From: Saprospirales bacterium
GTDB taxonomy: Bacteria; Bacteroidota; Bacteroidia; Chitinophagales; JADJOU01
DNA length: 5,078 nucleotides
Reading direction: 5' to 3'
NCBI GenBank assembly: GCA_947461165.1
Contig: CANHJR010000118.1
Location: 1-5,078, forward strand
The position numbers and the translations under genes are program-made. Positions within the stretch are counted from its first letter, which is position 1. Each line of letters opens with the position of its first letter. Below, piece after piece: positions 1-5,078 of the stretch. The notes beneath the pieces are model-generated. The model searched no databases, had not been told where the DNA came from, and saw only the letters and a list, made by a program, of their open reading frames with translations.

Positions 1-167
1 ACCAATTTAATGAACAGTTCAGTCAAATAGAAAAGGTAAAGCAATTTAGACTTATAAACACAGAGTGGACAATAGATGGCGGTCAATTGACACCTACACT
101 AAAACTAAAAAGAAAGGCGATAGAGGCAAACCACTCCATTCTGGTTGAGGATATCTATAAAGATTAA
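1..167 (+). CDS. Long-chain acyl-CoA synthetase (AMP-forming), C-terminal end only
   Basis: This is the last 54 codons of a gene that begins left of the window; the reading frame starts at base 3 and ends at TAA 165-167. The visible peptide includes NEQFSQIEKVKQFRLI, then EWTIDGGQLTPTLKLKRKAI. This is the characteristic tail of long-chain fatty-acid CoA ligases of the FadD15/ACSL type in the ANL (AMP-binding) superfamily. The LTPTLKLKRK stretch (bases 87-116) corresponds to the A10 motif, whose lysine contacts the adenylate. Family members activate free fatty acids with ATP and CoA at the inner membrane, for beta-oxidation or for lipid recycling. The N-terminal adenylation domain is outside the window, so substrate chain length cannot be judged. 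No hairpin terminator is visible after the stop. The family call is firm; the exact subfamily is inference. Confidence 0.85.
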   Translation, partial: QFNEQFSQIEKVKQFRLINTEWTIDGGQLTPTLKLKRKAIEANHSILVEDIYKD

Positions 168-173
168 ACCCTC

Positions 174-200
174 TTTGTGTAAAATTCTATTTTATCTTTG
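174..200 (+). promoter_or_regulatory. Candidate Bacteroidota-type promoter for the OmpA-domain gene
   Basis: TATCTTTG at 193-200 matches the Bacteroidota -7 consensus TAnnTTTG perfectly. A TTTG at 174-177 could be the -33 element, but the 15-base spacing is shorter than the usual 17-23, so that half is weak. Transcription would begin near 207, leaving a leader of about 33 bases ending in an A-rich run (AAAAAACCAA) before ATG 240. No Shine-Dalgarno sequence is present, as is usual in this phylum. Confidence 0.5.
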
Positions 201-239
201 TATTCTTGATAAAAATCATTTAAAAACTTAAAAAACCAA

Positions 240-1589
240 ATGCGAAGTATAGTCATATTATTCATTGTGATTGCAAGTAGTTCTGCTCGTTCACAGGTCA
301 ACACATTTAAAGAAAGTATTTTTTTTGGATTGGGCAAAACTAGTCTTTCAAAAGAAAATGAAAGAAAATTAGATTCCATAATAACTCAACTTGGTGGAAC
401 AAAAACATACAACGGAGATATCAAAGGATATACTTGTAGTATTGGATCTAAGTCGATCAATAAAATGATTTCTAATCTTAGAGCCCTCAGCGTATATAAC
501 TATCTTATAGATAAAGGGGCTCATAAGGAAAATCTCACCTACATTGGATTAGGATCTACAAATCCGATAGGTAACAATAAAACAGAAAAAGGTCGAATAC
601 TGAATAGAAGAGCCGACATAGAACTTCTTCTAGAACTCTCTGATGGTGTGACAAGTGCATCTAACCCTAGAAATAACAGTGAGTATACGGATATAATGTC
701 CAATAAAAACAATTCTGAAAAAAACAACATTGATTTACCATTCCAACCAGCAACCGAACTTGGACCTGAATTTACATCAGGAAATTTATCTGCTGCGACT
801 AGTACTCGAATTAAATCAACAAATGGAATTGTTTTAGATGTAGATAAAAATACATTTATCACAGCCAGCAAAGAGCCTGTCAATCTAGATTTCAAAGATT
901 ATTCTCGTAATTCAGAGGTTATTCGCAAAGGTTTACAAACAAAAGGTAACAATTCAGAATATAAGCTGATGTCTGCTTTTAATGTCAGTGTAACGCAAGA
1001 ATACCAAGATCTTGGTATCAATCCCAATAAACCGCTCCTCGTATACATACCGGGCGAATATGATTCAAATATAGCGCTTTATTCTAATCACAAAAATTGG
1101 ACTCTAGATACCATAAATAAATTCAAGTATGATGAGTCTAGAAAGGCATATGAAGTATCTGTCATCAATGGTAATCAAATGATAGGATTGTTAAAACCAA
1201 TAAACAACCTGCCTACAGATACGATTATATATCTTAAAGTGAAAATCAAGGGTCAGAAGCCTGAGAATATTAAGCCATATATTATATATGATGATTGCAC
1301 TATCGCTGTAGGAAGACATCTAAAAGGTAAATTTTTCATTTTCCCAATAACCAAGGTCAGTGAAACATATCGATTGAGGGCAGCATATACTGATTATTCG
1401 TCCAAGACTCCAGAACCATATTCTCTCAATTTTGATGTTAAAAATTTGTTGCCCATCGGAAATGTACCTATGAGAAAAGAAGGTGATATTATAACGATGA
1501 AACTTCCAGAAAAGGTGTTCATGAAACAAGAAAAATTGCCTGTTTCATCACTTTGCGAAATGAATAGAGAAATGGAGTCACAAAAATAG
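240..1589 (+). CDS. Secreted OmpA-family protein with N-terminal OmpA domain and C-terminal beta-rich region
   Basis: This is a 449-residue envelope protein. Residues 1-18 form a short signal peptide (MRSIVILFIVIASSSARS) with a probable signal peptidase I site near ARS-Q; there is no lipobox cysteine. Residues 27-132 are an OmpA C-terminal-like (OmpA/MotB, peptidoglycan-binding) domain: IFFGLGKTSLS at 27-37, IKGYTCSIGS at 61-70, N74, the helix with R81-A82, and TEKGRILNRRADIEL at 115-129. The arginine usually contacting diaminopimelate (R81) is kept, but the usual aspartate of GHTDxxG is cysteine (C66). A Ser/Asn-rich linker follows (about 135-190). Residues 193-320 (TNGIVLDV, KGLQTKGNN, KPLLVYIPGEYDSNIALY, NWTLDT) resemble the ZU5/Ig-like beta-sandwich region found in many Bacteroidota surface proteins; this is pattern memory, not a search result. 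The rest has no recognised domain. The ATG has an A-rich leader and directly begins the signal peptide, which supports the start. The likely role is a periplasmic or outer-membrane structural protein touching the cell wall; partners are unknown. Confidence 0.85.
   Translation: MRSIVILFIVIASSSARSQVNTFKESIFFGLGKTSLSKENERKLDSIITQLGGTKTYNGDIKGYTCSIGSKSINKMISNLRALSVYNYLIDKGAHKENLTYIGLGSTNPIGNNKTEKGRILNRRADIELLLELSDGVTSASNPRNNSEYTDIMSNKNNSEKNNIDLPFQPATELGPEFTSGNLSAATSTRIKSTNGIVLDVDKNTFITASKEPVNLDFKDYSRNSEVIRKGLQTKGNNSEYKLMSAFNVSVTQEYQDLGINPNKPLLVYIPGEYDSNIALYSNHKNWTLDTINKFKYDESRKAYEVSVINGNQMIGLLKPINNLPTDTIIYLKVKIKGQKPENIKPYIIYDDCTIAVGRHLKGKFFIFPITKVSETYRLRAAYTDYSSKTPEPYSLNFDVKNLLPIGNVPMRKEGDIITMKLPEKVFMKQEKLPVSSLCEMNREMESQK
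1001..1018. repeat. 18-base perfect palindrome inside the OmpA-domain gene
   Basis: ATACCAAGATCTTGGTAT equals its own reverse complement with no mismatch and no spacer; pairing stops at both flanks. It lies within codons for residues 254-260 (EYQDLGI). As RNA it could form only a short hairpin of about seven pairs with a four-base loop. It could be a dyad site for a DNA-binding protein, or chance: with uniform base use, an 18-base perfect palindrome is expected about once per 260 kb. Confidence 0.4.
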
Positions 1590-1612
1590 AAAAATCGAAC
1601 TATCAAAATAGG

Positions 1613-1648
1613 AAGGAGAGTAATAAAATACTCTCCTTTTTATTTTTT
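1613..1648 (+). terminator. Rho-independent terminator after the OmpA-domain gene
   Basis: A 10-base-pair perfect stem is formed by AAGGAGAGTA (1613-1622) and TACTCTCCTT (1629-1638) around the six-base loop ATAAAA, and can be extended by two G-U pairs. It is followed by a T-rich tail (TTTTTATTTTTT, 1637-1648). It starts 23 bases after the stop codon of the OmpA-domain gene and ends about 50 bases before fabI, separating the two transcription units. The opposite side lacks a comparable A-run, so it probably works in the + direction only. Confidence 0.9.
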
Positions 1649-1669
1649 ATCGAATTGAAAGAAAAGCCT

Positions 1670-1677
1670 TAAAATTG
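1670..1677 (+). promoter_or_regulatory. Weak candidate -7 box upstream of fabI
   Basis: TAAAATTG differs from TAnnTTTG at one position and lies 23 bases before ATG 1701. A promoter is expected here because the strong terminator just upstream isolates fabI. No convincing -33 TTG is seen: the nearest, at 1655-1657, is only 12 bases away. The position is a guess. Confidence 0.25.
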
Positions 1678-1700
1678 CAAAAAATCTTAAACTATCAACT

Positions 1701-2513
1701 ATGTATAATCTGCTGAAAGGTAAAAAAGGAATCATTTTTGGAGCTCTAAATGAAGACTCCATTGCATGGAAAGTAGCACTTCGTGCGCATGAAGAAGGCG
1801 CAACCTTCGTACTAACAAATGCACCCATTGCGATGCGTCTTGGTGAGATCAATAAATTATCTGAGGTAACAAACGCACCAATTATACCAGCAGATGCTAC
1901 AAAAAATGAAGATCTTGAAGCATTATTTACCAAAGCTATGGAACATTTGGGAGGGAAAATTGATTTCGTATTACATAGTATCGGTATGAGTATCAATATC
2001 CGCAAAAACCGTCATTATGCCGAATCGGTTCACGATGATTTTATCAAAGGTATGGATATATCTGCACTTTCTTTGCATAGAACATTATCCGCTGCATGGA
2101 AACTGGATGCGCTTGCTTCGGGTAGTTCTGTACTTTCATTATCATACATTGCGGCTCAGCGAACTTTCCCTGGATATGGTGATATGGCAGATAATAAGTC
2201 TTACCTAGAATCCATTACAAGATCATTTGGTTATTATTATGGGAAGAAAAATGGAACGCGAGTCAATTCTATTTCTCAATCGCCAACCAAAACATCCGCT
2301 GGAAGTGGAATCGCTGGATTCAATGCATTTTATAACTATGCAGAAAAAATGTCTCCTCTTGGAAATGCAACAGGGATAGAATGTGCTAACTATTGTATAA
2401 CTATGTTTTCTGACTTGACAAAAAAAGTCACTATGCAAAATCTCTTTCATGATGGTGGATTCTCATACACCGGTGTCAGCGAAGAGGTTATGGAGATGTT
2501 CATGGATAAGTAG
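1701..2513 (+). CDS. fabI: Enoyl-[acyl-carrier-protein] reductase (NADH), FabI
   Basis: This is a full-length 270-residue short-chain dehydrogenase fold enzyme that reduces trans-2-enoyl-ACP to acyl-ACP, the last step of each fatty-acid elongation cycle, in the cytoplasm. The N-terminal nucleotide-binding segment reads KGIIFGALNEDSIAWKVA (9-26). PADAT (63-67) and LHSIGMSINI (91-100) complete the cofactor cradle. The catalytic pair fits the FabI pattern Y-x6-K: Y159 and K166 in PGYGDMADNK, with the second active-site tyrosine Y149 ten residues earlier in LSYIAAQRT, as in E. coli FabI (Y146, Y156, K163). RVNSISQSPTKT (187-198) and the SPLGNATGIECA and HDGGFS signatures follow. G95 and F207 match positions known to affect triclosan or diazaborine binding in E. 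coli (G93, F203), so the inhibitor site looks intact. The sequence is of the distinctive Bacteroidota FabI type. The ATG at 1701 gives the expected MYNLLKGKKG start. The transporter gene follows after 33 bases with no terminator, suggesting co-transcription. Confidence 0.96.
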   Translation: MYNLLKGKKGIIFGALNEDSIAWKVALRAHEEGATFVLTNAPIAMRLGEINKLSEVTNAPIIPADATKNEDLEALFTKAMEHLGGKIDFVLHSIGMSINIRKNRHYAESVHDDFIKGMDISALSLHRTLSAAWKLDALASGSSVLSLSYIAAQRTFPGYGDMADNKSYLESITRSFGYYYGKKNGTRVNSISQSPTKTSAGSGIAGFNAFYNYAEKMSPLGNATGIECANYCITMFSDLTKKVTMQNLFHDGGFSYTGVSEEVMEMFMDK

Positions 2514-2546
2514 TTCGTGTTCAAATAGTCCAAATGAACCTTTGAC

Positions 2547-3797
2547 TTGAGTAATTCAAACAAACCGTTTTTAACATCAATTTTTCTCACAGCATTAATT
2601 GATATGCTTGGCGTAGGGATTATTATCCCTGTCATTCCAGCGATTTTTTATGCTAAAAGCCCATTGCATTTCCCAGGAATCGAATCACTTGATGAAATTC
2701 GATGGACGTATTGCCTCTTAATAGCTTCTTTTTCATTTATGCTATTCTTTGGAGCACCGATCTTGGGTACTTTGAGTGATAAATATGGGAGGAAGAAAGT
2801 CATACTAATTTCAATCATTGGTCAAGCATTTGGCTACTCCTTGTTTGGGTTATCGATAAAAATGCAAAACCTACCGCTTCTTTTTCTTTCGAGAATGATT
2901 CCTGGTTTTTTTGCTGGAAACTTGTCCGTGCTTTTCTCCGCCATTAGCGATATATCATCCCCTTCTGATAAAGCAAAGAATTTTGGATTAATAGGTATGG
3001 CTTTTGGTCTTGGCTTTATATTTGGACCCTTTCTAGGAGGAATACTTTCAGATAATACGCTATGTCCATGGTTTGATCTAACAACACCTTTCATTCTAAC
3101 GGTAGCATTAACAATAATCAATTTTATCCTCGTTTATTTCAAATTTAAGGAAACGTCTGCGTTTGCAACAGACAACCCGATATCCTTGTCCAAAGGATTT
3201 AGAAATATAAAAACGGCAATCAAATCTGACAATCTGAGAGTGCTATTTAGTATTTCCTTTTTAAATACCCTTGGTTTTACATTTTTTACACAGTTTTTTT
3301 CCGTATTCATGTTTCAAAAGTTTCGAGTTGATAACCGAATAATTGGATATATATTTTTATGGGTGGGGCTTTGGCTAATTTTCACTCAAGGATATCTTGT
3401 TCGAAAAGTCTTCAATACTATTCCTGCAGAAAAAATTCTAAAGTGGTCTATGCTTAGCCTTGGGTTAAGCATCATTTTCATTTCAATTCCTAATTTTATT
3501 GCTGGCATTCTAGCCTGTAATTTTTTTATTGCAATTAGTCAAGGCTTGAACTCTCCCAATTTATTGTCTCTAGTTTCTAAACAAGCTAGTTCTAATCAAC
3601 AAGGTGAAATCTTAGGCATTAATCAGAGTATGCAATCATTAGGACAATTTATTCCTCCAATTATTGTTGGCTTTTTTGGTGAACATTTACAGTCATTTCC
3701 AATGATTGTCGGAGGTGGTGTTATTTGTTTTGCTTGGCTACTATTCAATCTCTCTTATAAAGCTTCTACAGCAAATCAAATGAAACAAAATGACTAA
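2547..3797 (+). CDS. MFS transporter, TetA-like drug:H+ antiporter group, with TTG start
   Basis: This is a 416-residue inner-membrane protein with about 12 hydrophobic helices: roughly 9-35, 53-75, 84-104, 109-131, 147-166, 180-198, then a cytoplasmic loop at 199-228, and 231-256, 264-285, 297-312, 314-334, 360-378 and 384-403. TM1 holds D19 in LIDMLGVGIIIPVIP, matching the conserved aspartate of TetA proteins. Motif A of the superfamily is GTLSDKYGRKK (74-84). The antiporter motif C is GLGFIFGPFLGG (154-165). The second half has SQGLNSPNLLSLVSK and QGEILGINQSMQSLGQ (352-366), typical of this branch. It probably exports a small molecule in exchange for protons, but the substrate cannot be told and tetracycline resistance should not be assumed. 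The start is TTG at 2547: an in-frame TGA at 2535-2537 blocks anything further upstream, and the first in-frame ATG (2604, residue 20) would remove half of TM1 and D19. There is no Shine-Dalgarno sequence. It overlaps pdxJ by 8 bases. Confidence 0.9.
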   Translation: MSNSNKPFLTSIFLTALIDMLGVGIIIPVIPAIFYAKSPLHFPGIESLDEIRWTYCLLIASFSFMLFFGAPILGTLSDKYGRKKVILISIIGQAFGYSLFGLSIKMQNLPLLFLSRMIPGFFAGNLSVLFSAISDISSPSDKAKNFGLIGMAFGLGFIFGPFLGGILSDNTLCPWFDLTTPFILTVALTIINFILVYFKFKETSAFATDNPISLSKGFRNIKTAIKSDNLRVLFSISFLNTLGFTFFTQFFSVFMFQKFRVDNRIIGYIFLWVGLWLIFTQGYLVRKVFNTIPAEKILKWSMLSLGLSIIFISIPNFIAGILACNFFIAISQGLNSPNLLSLVSKQASSNQQGEILGINQSMQSLGQFIPPIIVGFFGEHLQSFPMIVGGGVICFAWLLFNLSYKASTANQMKQND

Positions 3798-4512
3798 ACT
3801 ATCAGTCAACATAAACAAAGTAGCTACTATACGAAATGCACGCGGTGGCTTAAGTCCTGACGTCTTGCAATTTGCAAAAGATTGTTATGAATATGGTGCG
3901 GATGGCATTACGGTTCACCCAAGACCTGATGAACGACATATTCGAAATAAAGATGTTCGAGACTTATCAAAAATTTTTCCAAAGTTAGATTGTGAGTTTA
4001 ATATTGAAGGTTATCCTGACGAAAGATTGATCAATTTGGTCCTAGAAAGCAATCCAACACAAGTGACCTTAGTCCCAGATCCACCGGGTGTTCTGACATC
4101 TGATAGTGGTTGGGATACAATCGAGCATTATGAATTTCTAAAACCCATCATTTCTAAATTTCAAGAAGCTGGAATTCGTGTTTCATTGTTTATGGATACT
4201 GATATCTCTATGCTGTCTAGAGCAAAAGAACTTCAAACGGATAGAATAGAATTTTACACAGGAGAATTTGCAAAACAATATCCACTAGACAAAGCGTACT
4301 CTATAAAACATCTCAAATCCGCTTATGAGCATTGCCAGATGATAGGTTTGGATGTAAACGCTGGGCATGATTTAAGTCTTGACAATCTGAAATTCTTCAA
4401 AGAAAACCTACCGATGACCAAGGAGGTTTCGATAGGACATGCGTTGATTTCTGATTGCTTATACTTTGGACTACAAAATGTCATACCCATGTATAAGCGT
4501 TTACTTGTTTAG
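3790..4512 (+). CDS. pdxJ: Pyridoxine 5'-phosphate synthase, PdxJ
   Basis: This is a full-length 240-residue TIM-barrel enzyme that condenses 3-amino-2-oxopropyl phosphate with 1-deoxy-D-xylulose 5-phosphate to pyridoxine 5'-phosphate, in the DXP-dependent vitamin B6 pathway of the cytoplasm. Visible landmarks are VNINKVATIRNARGG (6-20); GADGITVHPRPDERHI (36-51) with catalytic H43; FNIEG (70-74) with catalytic E73; VSLFMDTD (131-138); DRIEFYTG (151-158) with E154; VNAGHDLSLDNL (189-200) with catalytic H193; and the phosphate-binding VSIGHALI (213-220). E. coli has NIDH where this protein has NINK (residues 7-10); I recall NINK as the usual form in Bacteroidota, so this is a lineage trait rather than damage. 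The ATG overlaps the end of the transporter gene (ATGACTAA shared), which suggests translational coupling and a shared transcript. No hairpin terminator is evident downstream. Length and ends agree with the family. Confidence 0.96.
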   Translation: MTKLSVNINKVATIRNARGGLSPDVLQFAKDCYEYGADGITVHPRPDERHIRNKDVRDLSKIFPKLDCEFNIEGYPDERLINLVLESNPTQVTLVPDPPGVLTSDSGWDTIEHYEFLKPIISKFQEAGIRVSLFMDTDISMLSRAKELQTDRIEFYTGEFAKQYPLDKAYSIKHLKSAYEHCQMIGLDVNAGHDLSLDNLKFFKENLPMTKEVSIGHALISDCLYFGLQNVIPMYKRLLV

Positions 4513-4541
4513 TTTAGATACATTCGTTTCCTGTTTTGGTC

Positions 4542-4549
4542 TATATTTG
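4542..4549 (+). promoter_or_regulatory. Candidate Bacteroidota-type -7 promoter box for the acyltransferase gene
   Basis: TATATTTG is a perfect TAnnTTTG match in the 77-base gap after pdxJ. A start near 4556 would leave a leader of about 34 bases before ATG 4590, nearly the same geometry as upstream of the OmpA-domain gene. A clear -33 TTTG at proper spacing is missing; TTCG at 4523-4526 is the nearest candidate. Confidence 0.5.
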
Positions 4550-4589
4550 CATCACAAGCAATTAACAACCTAGAATTACAACAATTATC

Positions 4590-5078
4590 ATGAGAATATT
4601 AAGAACAATTTGGGGTTTGTACACATTTGTGGTTCTAGCTGTTGTCGTGCTTACGACCGCACTATTTATTTGGACGACAGTTCTGCTATTTGGTAAAAAA
4701 GCATATAATTTAAATCTATTCTATAGTCAAAAAATCGGCTGCAACCTTATTTGCTTGTTTAGTTTTATATTTATTCGAATCAAAGGCAGAGAACACTTCA
4801 AAAAAGGAGAAGGAAATGTCATCATAGGCAATCACAATTCAAATTACGACATATTTGTAAACTCTACAACACTTCCATGGCATTCTGTGTTTTGTTTTCT
4901 TTCGAAGGCAGAATTAGGTAAAGTGCCTGCTTTCGGAATTATTGCAAAAAACCTTACAGTACTTGTGGATAGAAGCAGCATGACCTCTCGAATGAAGTCG
5001 ATGATTAGAATGAAGGATATTTTAAAGAGTGGTAAGTCCGTTTGGATCTTTCCAGAGGGCACACGAAATAAAACCAAT
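4590..5078 (+). CDS. 1-acyl-sn-glycerol-3-phosphate acyltransferase (PlsC/LPLAT family), C-terminus cut by window edge
   Basis: The frame is open from ATG 4590 to the last base, giving 163 residues; family members are usually about 240-260, so perhaps 80-100 residues are missing. Residues 8-34 form an N-terminal membrane helix (LYTFVVLAVVVLTTALFIW...). The LPLAT acyltransferase motifs appear in order: motif I NHNSNYD at 81-87 (NHx4D, catalytic histidine 82 and aspartate 87); a lysine-containing FLSKAELGKVPAFG segment at 103-116; motif II LVDR at 125-128; and motif III FPEGTRN at 154-160, which binds the glycerol phosphate. The family transfers an acyl chain from acyl-ACP or acyl-CoA to lysophosphatidic acid, giving phosphatidic acid for phospholipids at the inner membrane. 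Some relatives acylate other lysolipids or ornithine lipids, so I give no gene symbol. The start is supported by the A-rich leader without Shine-Dalgarno, by the promoter box 40 bases upstream and by the directly following membrane helix. Confidence 0.9.
   Translation, partial: MRILRTIWGLYTFVVLAVVVLTTALFIWTTVLLFGKKAYNLNLFYSQKIGCNLICLFSFIFIRIKGREHFKKGEGNVIIGNHNSNYDIFVNSTTLPWHSVFCFLSKAELGKVPAFGIIAKNLTVLVDRSSMTSRMKSMIRMKDILKSGKSVWIFPEGTRNKTN

Noticed and set aside
539..895. Open frame of 118 codons on the - strand
   Set aside because: It lies wholly within the OmpA-domain gene, its protein has no recognisable features, and the + strand frame has a signal peptide and a clear domain.
1276..1290. 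CATATAT-T-ATATATG dyad in the OmpA-domain gene
   Set aside because: It is low-complexity AT alternation that arises easily in AT-rich coding sequence.
1640..2005. Open frame of 121 codons on the - strand
   Set aside because: It is antisense to the start of fabI and crosses the intergenic region and the edge of the terminator; the + strand protein is unmistakable.
2519..2539. Inverted repeat GTTCA-N11-TGAAC between fabI and the transporter gene
   Set aside because: The arms are only five bases with a long loop and no T-run, too weak for a terminator or a convincing operator.
2537..2544. AACCTTTG as a -7 box for the transporter gene
   Set aside because: It has one mismatch to TAnnTTTG and would start transcription at about 2551, after the TTG start codon at 2547.
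2834..3121. Open frame of 95 codons on the - strand
   Set aside because: It is antisense to the transporter gene, its protein has no family resemblance, and the + strand shows the MFS motifs.
3805..3820. PdxJ NINK in place of E. coli NIDH as a sign of an inactive enzyme
   Set aside because: H43, E73 and H193 are all present, and the NINK form is, as I recall it, the common one in Bacteroidota PdxJ.
4844..5077. Open frame of 77 codons on the - strand at the right edge
   Set aside because: The + strand here encodes the acyltransferase with motifs I, II and III in order, so the - strand frame is a shadow.

Overview
The window looks like ordinary chromosomal DNA of a member of the Bacteroidota. 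It is AT-rich (roughly one third G+C by eye). The reasons for this placement are: the FabI and PdxJ proteins carry wording I recognise as typical of that phylum (for example NINK in place of NIDH in PdxJ, and the YGDMADNK active-site stretch in FabI); start codons are preceded by A-rich leaders with no Shine-Dalgarno sequence; and two intergenic regions carry a perfect TAnnTTTG box, the -7 element of Bacteroidota promoters. I cannot name the genus.

All genes lie on the + strand. Bases 1-167 are the C-terminal end of a long-chain acyl-CoA synthetase. A 72-base gap with a promoter-like box leads into a secreted OmpA-domain protein (240-1589) with an extra C-terminal beta-rich region. A strong intrinsic terminator (1613-1648) closes that unit. 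Next come fabI, enoyl-ACP reductase (1701-2513); a 12-helix MFS transporter of the TetA-like drug:H+ antiporter group that appears to start at TTG (2547-3797); and pdxJ, pyridoxine 5'-phosphate synthase (3790-4512), which overlaps the transporter gene by 8 bases. These three have no terminator between them and probably form one transcript. A second promoter-like box precedes a 1-acyl-glycerol-3-phosphate acyltransferase gene of the PlsC type (4590 onward), which runs off the right edge.

Three of the six genes act on fatty acyl chains: activation of free fatty acids, the last reduction step of chain elongation, and transfer of acyl chains into phospholipid. The window thus has a loose membrane-lipid theme, with vitamin B6 synthesis and a transporter of unknown substrate in between. 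Nothing here amounts to a new system: there are no CRISPR arrays, mobile elements, tRNAs or rRNAs. The points most worth checking are the Asp-to-Cys change in the OmpA peptidoglycan-binding motif, the TTG start of the transporter, an 18-base perfect palindrome inside the OmpA-type gene, and the pairing of fabI with an efflux-type transporter. No gene-free stretch exceeds 300 bases.
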